A DNA stretch of 64,000 bases from Sulfitobacter donghicola DSW-25 = KCTC 12864 = JCM 14565 (GTDB taxonomy: Bacteria > Pseudomonadota > Alphaproteobacteria > Rhodobacterales > Rhodobacteraceae), in the NCBI RefSeq assembly GCF_000622405.1, contig NZ_JASF01000005.1, positions 2,604,001 to 2,668,000 of the forward strand, written 5' to 3'. Every line of letters starts with the position of its first letter. Positions within the stretch are counted from its first letter, which is position 1. Below are positions 1 to 7,105 of this stretch, one piece after another. Below the pieces are notes generated by a model. It had not been told where the DNA came from and did not search any database. It saw only the letters and a program-made list of their open reading frames with translations. Position numbers and translations under genes: made by a program.

Positions 1-291
1 GATCAAGGATGACGCGACAAAGGGGCGATCCGTCAAAGCCGCAAGATGATCCTGCCAAAACGCGAGAAACCCGCAGGAGGTGGCAATCACATCTCCCTCT
101 GCTTGCGCTAGGGCATCGGCAAAAGGAGTGATGTCTATATCTTCGGGGCGATCTATGACGATCTTGCCCACAGATGCGCCTGCAATGCGGATGATTTGCG
201 GCGGTGTCGAATAGGTTTCAACCGCCCCAACATCCCCCGGAATACGGGGGAAGTCGGTATCAAGTTGCAAAACCGTGACGCGGGGCGTCAT
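1..291 (-). CDS. Asp/Glu/hydantoin racemase-family protein, 3' part missing
   Basis: Only the first 97 codons are present; the reading frame stays open to the window edge. The visible protein runs from MTPRVTVLQL to a segment TSCGFLAFWQ, where Cys73 sits in the place of the first catalytic cysteine of the Asp/Glu/hydantoin racemase superfamily. The start ATG overlaps the dctM stop in an ATGA arrangement (288-291), so it is translationally coupled to the TRAP transporter operon. That context suggests it acts on the imported substrate or a stereoisomer of it. The second cysteine cannot be checked because the C-terminal half lies outside the window. The family call is inferred from the cysteine motif and context only. 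Confidence 0.6.
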   Translation of the reverse strand, partial: MTPRVTVLQLDTDFPRIPGDVGAVETYSTPPQIIRIAGASVGKIVIDRPEDIDITPFADALAQAEGDVIATSCGFLAFWQDHLAALTDRPFVASSLI

Positions 292-1601
292 CGGCTTTGG
301 TTTTCGCTGATCTTTTCTGGCAGCCATGTCGCAACTTCGGGGAAGGCGACGAGGATCACCACCATCAACAGCATCAGGCCCACCATGGGCAGGGCGACTT
401 TTGAGATATAGGAAATCTCGTGTTTGGTCATGCCTTGAAGGACAAATAGGTTGAACCCGATTGGCGGCGTTACCTGCGCCATTTCAACGACCACAACGAT
501 GAAAATGCCGAACCAGATCACGTCAATCCCTGCTTGGCGGATCATCGGCTCGACAATCGCCATGGTCAGCACAACGGATGAAATCCCGTCCAAGAACATG
601 CCAAGGATGATATAGAAGACCGTCAAGGCCGCGATCAACGTGATGGGCGACAGGTTCATCTGGTCAATCCATGCGGCCAGCGCGCGGGGCAGACCGGTAA
701 AGCCCATGGACAGCGACAAAAACGCAGCCCCCATCAGGATCAGCGCGATCATCGCCGAGGTGCGTGTGGCGCCCATCAGGCTTTCTAAAAACGTGTTGAA
801 CGTGAGGGAGCGCTGGAAAAGCGCCAGCGTGAGCGAGCCGAGAACGCCGACCGCTGCGGCCTCGGTCGCGGTGGCCCAACCGAAATACATCGACCCGATG
901 ACAGCAAAGACCAGCATCAAAACAGGGATCAGGAACCGGCTTTCCGCCAGCATCGTGCCGAAAGACATTGACGGCTCTGGCGCTGGGCGCTGATCGGGTT
1001 TCACAAAATGCCAGATCGCGATGTAGCTCATGAACAATCCGGCAAGAACCAATCCGGGGATGATACCGGCCATGAACAATTTGATAATGCTTTCGTTGAT
1101 GGAGACACCATAGACGATCAACGTCAGGGAGGGGGGGATCATCAGGCCCAGCGTTGCAGCACCTGCAAGCGTGCCGATGATCATATATTCAGGATAGCCC
1201 CGCTTGCGCAGCTCGGGGATCGACATTTTACCAACGGTGGTGAGGGTCGCCGCAGAAGAGCCTGAAACCGCGGCGAAAATCGTGCATCCCGCGATGTTTG
1301 TGTGTAGCAACCCACCAGGGAGCCAGCGCATCCACGGGGCAAGGCCGCGGAACATGTCTTGGGAAAGGCGGGTGCGGTACAGGATTTCACCCATCCAGAT
1401 GAACAGGGGCAGCGCGGTGAGGGTCCAGCTGCTGGAGGAGGTCCAGATCGTGGTGATCATCGCATCCCCTGCAGGGCGTGTGGTGAACAGCTCTAGCCCC
1501 ACCCACGCGACCCCCATCAAGGCAAGGCCGATCCAGATGGATGAGGCCAGCAAGGTGAAGAGGACAAATAGAAAGACGACGGTTGCATAGGCTTCGATCA
1601 T
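288..1601 (-). CDS. dctM: TRAP transporter large permease, DctM type
   Basis: This 437-residue, very hydrophobic protein has the usual length and multi-helix layout of the large permease of tripartite ATP-independent periplasmic (TRAP) transporters. The signature around GLMIPPSLTLIVYG, followed by a hydrophobic hairpin, is typical of DctM. It would form the sodium-driven channel in the inner membrane together with DctQ. It overlaps dctQ upstream by 4 bases and the racemase gene downstream by 4 bases, so the three are coupled. Substrate cannot be read from the permease. The neighbouring amino-acid dehydrogenase and racemase genes suggest an amino-acid-like or carboxylate substrate (inference). 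Confidence 0.93.
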   Translation of the reverse strand: MIEAYATVVFLFVLFTLLASSIWIGLALMGVAWVGLELFTTRPAGDAMITTIWTSSSSWTLTALPLFIWMGEILYRTRLSQDMFRGLAPWMRWLPGGLLHTNIAGCTIFAAVSGSSAATLTTVGKMSIPELRKRGYPEYMIIGTLAGAATLGLMIPPSLTLIVYGVSINESIIKLFMAGIIPGLVLAGLFMSYIAIWHFVKPDQRPAPEPSMSFGTMLAESRFLIPVLMLVFAVIGSMYFGWATATEAAAVGVLGSLTLALFQRSLTFNTFLESLMGATRTSAMIALILMGAAFLSLSMGFTGLPRALAAWIDQMNLSPITLIAALTVFYIILGMFLDGISSVVLTMAIVEPMIRQAGIDVIWFGIFIVVVVEMAQVTPPIGFNLFVLQGMTKHEISYISKVALPMVGLMLLMVVILVAFPEVATWLPEKISENQSR

Positions 1602-2311
1602 TCCACGCCCTCCGATACGATTGGGTTTTCACCGGTTATGATGGTGCGGTACAGCGTGTCCCACAGGGCGATTGCCAGTAGGATCGCCCCCGCTGACATG
1701 GCGAGTTGGGGTATCCAGACGGGGGTATAGACCAGCTTGGATGATGCATTCCCCAGCGCGTTGCCCCATTCGCCTACGGGCGTTGCGGGGAGTGAGAATA
1801 GCGTGACAACCCATTCAGGGATTTGATCCTGCCCCTGTGTGCGGTCGTTCAGCATTTCCGAGAAAATGTTGGTTTTTACGGCAAAGCGCGCAAAATAAGT
1901 GGCAATCACCGCCGCACCAAAGACCGCGAATAGATCCAGCCAGCGTGACGTATGGCGGTTCCAGTTCAGGATGATCGAAACGCGAATATGCGCGCCACGG
2001 GTCAGCGCATGGCACAGCGCAAAGAATGAGGTTGCAGCCATCGCGTAACCTGCAAATTCCGTCGTGCCGGGTAGGGCGATGTCGGTCCATCGCGCCACCA
2101 TCTGCGCGACGATTAACAATAAAATGGTCACCATGAAGCAGGCAGCAATTGCCCCCGATGCGAAATAGACCCCATCAAGCACGCGCCAGATCGGCCGCAT
2201 GACCCGTTCAAGCTTTGGCCGTGCGAAAAAGCAAAACAGCCCGAAAAGGGAAGGCAAGACAAACAACCAAACCCACAGGGGCAAACCCAGCACTGGAGAC
2301 CAATCGCGCAT
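1598..2311 (-). CDS. dctQ: TRAP transporter small permease, DctQ type
   Basis: The 237-residue protein has four main hydrophobic segments in its C-terminal two thirds and a short motif with TEFAGYAMAATSFFAL, as in DctQ subunits. It is longer than the roughly 160-190 residues common for the family because of an N-terminal extension with an additional hydrophobic stretch. It pairs with DctM in the inner membrane. A GC-rich hairpin in the 67-base gap before it separates it from dctP, which may lower its expression relative to the binding protein. AAAGGA lies about 7 bases before the start. Confidence 0.9.
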   Translation of the reverse strand: MRDWSPVLGLPLWVWLFVLPSLFGLFCFFARPKLERVMRPIWRVLDGVYFASGAIAACFMVTILLLIVAQMVARWTDIALPGTTEFAGYAMAATSFFALCHALTRGAHIRVSIILNWNRHTSRWLDLFAVFGAAVIATYFARFAVKTNIFSEMLNDRTQGQDQIPEWVVTLFSLPATPVGEWGNALGNASSKLVYTPVWIPQLAMSAGAILLAIALWDTLYRTIITGENPIVSEGVE

Positions 2312-2332
2312 GGAAAATCCTTTAAATATATA

Positions 2333-2356
2333 GCGCGCCCAAAGAGTTGGGCGCGC
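2333..2356 (-). terminator. Intercistronic hairpin between dctP and dctQ
   Basis: A perfect 8-bp GC stem (GCGCGCCC at 2333-2340 with GGGCGCGC at 2349-2356) encloses an 8-base loop. It lies just after the dctP stop and before dctQ. On the transcribed strand it is followed by an AT-rich run (TATATATTTAAA) rather than a clean U tract. It is therefore more likely a partial terminator or an mRNA-stabilising 3' hairpin for dctP than a full stop. Such hairpins are common after binding-protein genes. Confidence 0.6.
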
Positions 2357-2378
2357 CTGTATTTGTCAATTTGATGGC

Positions 2379-3368
2379 TTAGTTCGCCGCTTTGAACGCG
2401 TCGATAATGGCCTGACCGTCCGCGCCTGCTGTCTCTAGCCACTCGGCTGTCATCTTTTCGCCGATCACTTTCAGCTCGGCCAAGAATTCTGGCGAAGCAT
2501 CTGTAACGGTCATGCCGTTTTTCGCAAGCTCGTCAAAGTAAAAGCTGGAAAGCTCGGCGGATTTGGCTGCGCAAGAGGCTGCTGTTTCGTCTGCCGCCTT
2601 CATAACGCCTGCCTGTGTTGCTTCGTCCAGTGCATCCCACGCTTGCTTGTTCGCGACAACATAGTTGCGCGGCAGCCATGCGTTGACCTTGTAATAGTGG
2701 CTTAGGTGCTCCCAAACCTTACGGTCATAACCTGTGGAGCCGGATGAGATGAAGGCAGACGCCACGCCTGTTGCCAGCGCTTGGGATAGTTCTGCCGCTT
2801 CGATCTGAACAGGGATCATGCCCAGCTCTTCGGCGAAGGTCGCTGTGGCCGAGTTGTACGAGCGGAATTTGACGCCTTTTGTATCAGCAGACGAACCAAC
2901 TTCTTTGTTGAAGTAAAAACCCTGACCCGGCCATGGGCAGGTATAGAGCGCGACCATGTTCAGGTCGGATAGCTGGGCGTTCACCGTGTCTTTGGCCACA
3001 TCCCACAGCTTTGCATTGTCTTCATAGCTGGTCGCGAGGAAGGGCAGGTTATCCCATCCCAGTAGGGGGGCTTCGTTTGCGTGGGCAGACATGAAACGTT
3101 CGCCGATGTTGACCTGACCGGTTTGAACGGCGCGTTTAATATCGCCACCGCCAAATAAGGAACCACCGGGGTGTACGGTAATGTCGATCGCGCCAGAGGT
3201 GTATTCACGCACTTTGTCGGCAAAGATCACACCCTGTTCGGAATGAAAGTTTGTTGCGGCATAAGCCATTGGCATATCCCATTTTTGTGCGTGCCCATCG
3301 GCATATGCCGCGCCGCTAAATAGGGCCGCTGCCGCGACGGATGAAGCGAATTTTGTAAATGTAGTCAT
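2379..3368 (-). CDS. dctP: TRAP transporter periplasmic substrate-binding protein, DctP type
   Basis: The 329-residue protein begins with a Sec signal peptide that ends near AYADGHA, consistent with a periplasmic protein. The body has the DctP layout: an early segment ending in GGSLFGGGDIKRAVQTG, then KGVKFRSYN. The arginine in that position normally binds the substrate carboxylate in this family. Pairs of cysteines occur (TCPW, SCAAK). The start has GGGAGT about 6 bases upstream. It is the second gene of the operon, 25 bases after the dadA-like gene. The substrate is not known; an organic anion with a carboxylate is expected. Confidence 0.92.
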   Translation of the reverse strand: MTTFTKFASSVAAAALFSGAAYADGHAQKWDMPMAYAATNFHSEQGVIFADKVREYTSGAIDITVHPGGSLFGGGDIKRAVQTGQVNIGERFMSAHANEAPLLGWDNLPFLATSYEDNAKLWDVAKDTVNAQLSDLNMVALYTCPWPGQGFYFNKEVGSSADTKGVKFRSYNSATATFAEELGMIPVQIEAAELSQALATGVASAFISSGSTGYDRKVWEHLSHYYKVNAWLPRNYVVANKQAWDALDEATQAGVMKAADETAASCAAKSAELSSFYFDELAKNGMTVTDASPEFLAELKVIGEKMTAEWLETAGADGQAIIDAFKAAN

Positions 3369-3393
3369 GGTATACTCCCAGTGTTGATCGTTT

Positions 3394-4635
3394 TTATTGG
3401 TCTTTGAATTTTGAAGGGTCGAACGGGCGCAAATCCAAATTCGGGGTGCGCTCGGAAATCAGTTCTGCGATTACTCGACCTGTTTTTGGCCCACCTGTCA
3501 ATCCGACATGCTGATGTCCAAAGGCACTAAAGCTAAGATTGCCTGTATCATTGGCACCGATCACGGGCAGGCTATCTGCGGGGGCGGGGCGGTGGCCCAT
3601 CCACTCGACGATTTCGTCATATTCCAAATCTGGCAGTAGCTTTTTCACCTGACGGCGCAACATATCCAAAGGCCCCCGCGAGGCTGGCGCGTCTAGCCCG
3701 CCAAATTCAATGATACCTGCCGCCCGCAGCCTTCCCTCCATTGGGGTCAGCACAAATTTACCCGAAGCAACCATCATCGCAGACCGAGGCATGGCAGAGG
3801 GGTTCATAAGTTCGATGTGATAGCCGCGTTCGCTTTCAAAGGGGACTTTGACGCCCAGTTTATGGGCAATCTCCCGTGACCAAGGGCCCATGGCAAAAAC
3901 GATCTTATCCGCGCTAAGGCGGCCATCATCCGTTAGCAGGGCGGCGATCGCGCCGTCCTTTGTTTCAATGTCGTTGATGTTGGTAATCTGTAGCGTGCCG
4001 CCCTGTTCGACAAAATGCGCGGCCAACGCTTTGACATATGCGCCGGGGTCGCTGATGCGGCCGTGGTTTTTGCAGCGGACCACTGTTTCAAAGGTATTTC
4101 CGAAAACAGGATCGTATTGCGCATATTCTGCGCCACTAACGACCTCGTATTTCACACCCTGTGCGTCGCGTTTGCTCCAGCCATAGCTGTCGGCTTCAAA
4201 ATCCGCGCGGGTTGTGTAGCCAAAACAGTAATCCTCGGTCGAGATAAAGCGGGCGGCGGGCGTGTCGGCGGCCAAAGCTTGGTGTTGCTCTACGCTATCG
4301 TGCAAAAGCGATGACATGGCGGTGGCATAGTGATCCACATGGGCGTCGGTTGCATAAGATAAATAGCGGGTCAAAAACGGGATCAGGCGGGGCAGGTAAG
4401 ACCAGCGCAAAAACAATGGCCCGTTGGGATCAAACAACATGTTTGGCGCTTTGCCCATCAATCCAGGCGTTGTAACGGGAACAACAGCCCCAGCGGCCAA
4501 AACGCCAGCGTTTCCGTGGCTTGTGCCGCTTGCTGGGCCTTCGCGATCTACAACCGTTACGTCATGGCCTGCACGTTGCAGCCAAATCGCTGTCGAAATT
4601 CCGACAATTCCTGCCCCTGCAACCAATATCTGCAT
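3394..4635 (-). CDS. FAD-dependent D-amino-acid dehydrogenase-like oxidoreductase (DadA family)
   Basis: The 413-residue protein opens with a dinucleotide-binding GAGIVG at residues 7-12 and a typical acidic end of the second strand (VVDREG). The C-terminal end has the GHRPAPADSLPVIG and GHQHVGLTGG segments of the DAO/DadA flavoproteins. The family oxidises amino acids to 2-oxo acids and passes electrons to quinone or oxygen. The start at 4635 was chosen over an upstream ATG because AAGGAG lies 8 bases before it and the FAD motif then starts at once. It is the first gene of the TRAP operon, so it probably acts on the imported compound. Sequence alone does not fix the substrate: D-amino acid, glycine or sarcosine types are all possible. 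Confidence 0.85.
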   Translation of the reverse strand: MQILVAGAGIVGISTAIWLQRAGHDVTVVDREGPASGTSHGNAGVLAAGAVVPVTTPGLMGKAPNMLFDPNGPLFLRWSYLPRLIPFLTRYLSYATDAHVDHYATAMSSLLHDSVEQHQALAADTPAARFISTEDYCFGYTTRADFEADSYGWSKRDAQGVKYEVVSGAEYAQYDPVFGNTFETVVRCKNHGRISDPGAYVKALAAHFVEQGGTLQITNINDIETKDGAIAALLTDDGRLSADKIVFAMGPWSREIAHKLGVKVPFESERGYHIELMNPSAMPRSAMMVASGKFVLTPMEGRLRAAGIIEFGGLDAPASRGPLDMLRRQVKKLLPDLEYDEIVEWMGHRPAPADSLPVIGANDTGNLSFSAFGHQHVGLTGGPKTGRVIAELISERTPNLDLRPFDPSKFKDQ

Positions 4636-4854
4636 AAAGTCAGCTCCTTGACCTGTGTCGTTTGACCATTGGGCGCGCAACGGGTGCACCCGAATAGGGC
4701 TCGTTGGGATAATCCCTTTTGCTTTGGCCTTTATGTTTCACGAAGCAGGATCAAGGTTTCAAGAAAAGAAATCAAAGAGGCGGCGCGCGATGCTGGTTCG
4801 CGATTAAAGTTAACGCAGTTTTTCAGCGCGCCTTTTGTGGCGGGTGAACTTTGA

Positions 4855-5043
4855 CGATTTGCGCAAGCTCAGGCGCGCAATAAAGGGTCATGGGGGGAAG
4901 GGGCGTTGGAAGTGTTGCCTGAGCCTGCTTGGGGCTGGCTGGATAAAGCGGTGCGCCCGATCCGTGTGGAGGGCGTTGGTATCTGCGGCGCTGGCATGTA
5001 TGCCTATCTTGGACATGGCAAAACAGAGCAGCTTTTGTGGTGA
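4855..5043 (+). other. Unassigned coding-like open frame upstream of comD
   Basis: This 62-codon open frame ends at TGA 5041-5043 and has no in-frame ATG near its beginning. Its translation looks protein-like, for example PEPAWGWLDKAVRP and GICGAGMYAYLGHG. It could be a small protein starting at TTG 4906, which has a purine-rich GGGGAAGGGG just before it, giving about 45 residues. It could equally be the remnant of a longer gene. I do not recognise the family. The remaining bases of the 465-base divergent gap (4636-5100) must hold the promoters of the two flanking operons, but no clear promoter could be fixed. Confidence 0.3.
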
Positions 5044-5100
5044 AACGCCGCTGCTAGCTGACACTGTATGCAATTAACGCTTGAGAAAGGCTCAACCCAG

Positions 5101-5607
5101 ATGAACATCGACAAGAAGATCACTGATGATCTTGTCGCCAACAACGTCTCTTTTGTGACCACCGTACCCTGCAAACAGCTGGCTGGTGTGATCGATGAGG
5201 TCGAGGCGCGCGACGAGATTTTTCACATCCCTTCCAACAAAGAAGACGAAGGCATGGGCCTATGCGCGGGCGCCTATATGGGCGGCAAACGTCCAGCGAT
5301 CATCATGCAAAACACGGCGATTGGCGTGACAATCAACACGCTGGCGACATTGATCCAATATTACCGGATGCCGCTGCCAATGCTGATTTCCTATCGTGGT
5401 GAGCTACGCGAACCGATTGCCTGTCAGGTCGAAATGGCCGTTCACACAAAGGCGCTGCTGGCCGAGATGAACATCCCGACCTACCATTTCCATCACCAAT
5501 CCGATGTGCAGGAATTTGACGCGATCCTGAAATACACCTTTATGTGCAACAAGCCCGTGGCGATCCTGACGGATGCTAATTTCTGGGGAGGGTACGGCGA
5601 ACAATGA
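5101..5607 (+). CDS. comD: Sulfopyruvate decarboxylase-like enzyme, alpha subunit
   Basis: The 168-residue protein is a stand-alone PYR-type domain of a thiamine-diphosphate decarboxylase. The stretch with PSNKEDEGMGLCAGAYMGGK, followed by MQNTAIG and ISYRGE, matches the sulfopyruvate and phosphonopyruvate decarboxylase group. The separate alpha and beta subunits are typical of sulfopyruvate decarboxylase, which makes sulfoacetaldehyde from sulfopyruvate. An upstream in-frame ATG at 5068 exists; 5101 fits the family length better, with AAAGG upstream. It overlaps comE in an ATGA. No xsc (sulfoacetaldehyde acetyltransferase) is in the window, so the next step of the route is not seen. Phosphonopyruvate cannot be ruled out as substrate. 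Confidence 0.8.
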   Translation: MNIDKKITDDLVANNVSFVTTVPCKQLAGVIDEVEARDEIFHIPSNKEDEGMGLCAGAYMGGKRPAIIMQNTAIGVTINTLATLIQYYRMPLPMLISYRGELREPIACQVEMAVHTKALLAEMNIPTYHFHHQSDVQEFDAILKYTFMCNKPVAILTDANFWGGYGEQ

Positions 5608-6158
5608 TACGCTCTGAAATCTTACGTGAAATCGCGCCGATCCTACGGGATCAATTGGTAATCTGTAACATCGGTCTCCCCAGCCAAGAGCTGCATATGA
5701 TAGACGACCAGCCGACAAATTTCTACATGCTGGGCACGATGGGCCTGTCTTCGTCGATCGGCCTTGGGCTTGCCCTTGCCCAAGACAAGACTGTGATCTC
5801 GATTGATGGGGATGGGTCGGTTTTGACCAACCTTGGCACGCTGCCAACCATCGCAAACAACGTGGCGGATAACTATATCCTGCTGATCATCGACAACGGG
5901 TCTTATGGTTCGACGGGCGATCAGCCGACCTATGCGGGCAAAAAGACCTCGCTGGCGGCAGTGGCAACAGCCTGCGGCTGTGAGAATGTGATTGAGGTGC
6001 AAGACAAGGATCTTGGCCCCGTATTGCAATCAGCGATCGACAGCAAACAGATGACGGTGATCGTTTGCAAATGCGACAGCGGCAACATTAAGCTGCCTGT
6101 TATCACCATGGATCCTGTTGTGATCCGTGATCGGTTTATGAAAGCCGTTAGCGCCTGA
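5604..6158 (+). CDS. comE: Sulfopyruvate decarboxylase-like enzyme, beta subunit
   Basis: The 184-residue protein is the cofactor-binding (PP) domain partner of the preceding gene. GDGSVLTNLGTLPTIAN begins the thiamine-diphosphate motif, and DNGSYGSTGDQPTYAG continues the active-site side. Together with ComD it should form the decarboxylase heteromer in the cytoplasm. The two genes overlap by 4 bases (ATGA at 5604-5607), so equal translation is expected. A clear intrinsic terminator begins 39 bases after the stop, so comDE look like the end of this transcription unit. The substrate remains a family-based inference. Confidence 0.82.
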   Translation: MIRSEILREIAPILRDQLVICNIGLPSQELHMIDDQPTNFYMLGTMGLSSSIGLGLALAQDKTVISIDGDGSVLTNLGTLPTIANNVADNYILLIIDNGSYGSTGDQPTYAGKKTSLAAVATACGCENVIEVQDKDLGPVLQSAIDSKQMTVIVCKCDSGNIKLPVITMDPVVIRDRFMKAVSA

Positions 6159-6197
6159 AGCAGGGCCACCCTGCAAGGCGATGTCTAATCGAAAAGA

Positions 6198-6230
6198 GGG
6201 CTGCACCAAACGGTGCGGCCCTTATTTGTT
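6198..6230 (+). terminator. Intrinsic terminator after comDE
   Basis: GGGCTGCACC at 6198-6207 pairs with GGTGCGGCCC at 6212-6221 (10 bp with one G-U pair) around an AAAC loop. It is followed by TTATTTGTT. This is a good Rho-independent terminator for the comDE transcript. Confidence 0.85.
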
Positions 6231-6308
6231 GCGCCGTTGGCGTGATCGATTCTGACGTGGCAAAACCGAAATTCCCCCATAAGTGGAGAATGATTAGAAA
6301 TTCGTTAA

Positions 6309-6333
6309 CACTTCTCCCCTGTTGGGGGGAGTG
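6309..6333 (+). other. Hairpin in the leader of the surface-lipoprotein gene
   Basis: A stem of about ten pairs with one bulged T and one G-U pair forms between CACTTCTCCCC and GGGGGGAGTG around a TGTT loop. It lies about 100 bases before the lipoprotein start, with no T tract, so it is not a normal terminator. A second small hairpin (AGGGC/GCCCT) lies at about 6400-6415. They may belong to a structured 5' leader; function is unknown. Confidence 0.4.
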
Positions 6334-6433
6334 ATGTGATCCCGTGAATGCAGAACCATGCTGCAAGTCGAATATTTGTAGCGACTTTCATGCAATTGAG
6401 GGCTTTTGCGCCCTTAAAAACGGGAATTAGAAA

Positions 6434-7105
6434 ATGTTTATACAACGGACACTAAAGATTTCATTTATTGGGGTCGCTTGCCTGTCACTTGCTGCCTGTT
6501 TCGGTAGCTCAAATGGCGGTACAGCCGCTGGAGGCGGTGGCGGTGGCGGCGGCGGTGGAGGTGGCGGCGGTTCCAGCTTCCAAGACAGCTTTGACGCCGC
6601 GTCGATGAAATTACCAACACAAACGGCACTCACAGGGTCGGGCGATTTTTCTGGCGAAGTTAGTGTAAGGACAGATGCCAACAACGCGAACTCTGATGAG
6701 ATCGTCGTGGGTGATCTGGCCATGACGGTCAACTTTGACCCCAACGTAAACCGCCCCATTTCTGCTACGGCGTCAAACTTCTCGGGTGAGATCAACGGCG
6801 TTCAGACCGATGTGGGGGGATCATTGAGCACAGCAAACGCACCGTCTGGCGTGAATGCGGTGACAACCTCAACGGTGAACGTACCGGGGCAGGGCGCAAC
6901 GACCTTTACAGGCCTTTCAGTTGAGATGCGCGGCGCATTGTCCGATCCAGGCTCCACGTTGACGGGGGATGCTTTGATGACGTTGCAGGGCAACATGGTT
7001 GGCGTTGACGGCGAAGGGGCCTTTGGTGCTTCGGCGGTTGTTATTGATCCTTCAACGGGGGCCAATCAGATCACGGGCGGCACATGGTATGTTGACCGCG
7101 ATTGA
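6434..7105 (+). CDS. Surface-lipoprotein candidate with poly-glycine tether and TbpB-like barrel
   Basis: The 223-residue protein has a lipoprotein signal with lipobox LAAC (Cys22). A run of 14 glycines follows at residues 33-46, a likely flexible tether between the lipid and the folded domain. The remaining 175 residues are rich in short beta strands with spaced glycines and end in GGTWYVDRD. This resembles the small eight-stranded barrel of TbpB-type lipoproteins carried to the surface by Slam proteins. The next gene encodes a Slam-like protein and overlaps the stop by a few bases, which supports that reading. The ligand is unknown and no iron or heme genes are nearby. The barrel assignment is pattern-based. 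Confidence 0.6.
   Translation: MFIQRTLKISFIGVACLSLAACFGSSNGGTAAGGGGGGGGGGGGGGSSFQDSFDAASMKLPTQTALTGSGDFSGEVSVRTDANNANSDEIVVGDLAMTVNFDPNVNRPISATASNFSGEINGVQTDVGGSLSTANAPSGVNAVTTSTVNVPGQGATTFTGLSVEMRGALSDPGSTLTGDALMTLQGNMVGVDGEGAFGASAVVIDPSTGANQITGGTWYVDRD

Noticed and set aside
4835..5077. 80-codon frame upstream of comD in another phase
   Set aside because: Its translation is Cys/Arg/Trp-rich and unlike a normal protein; the overlapping frame ending at 5043 looks much more protein-like.
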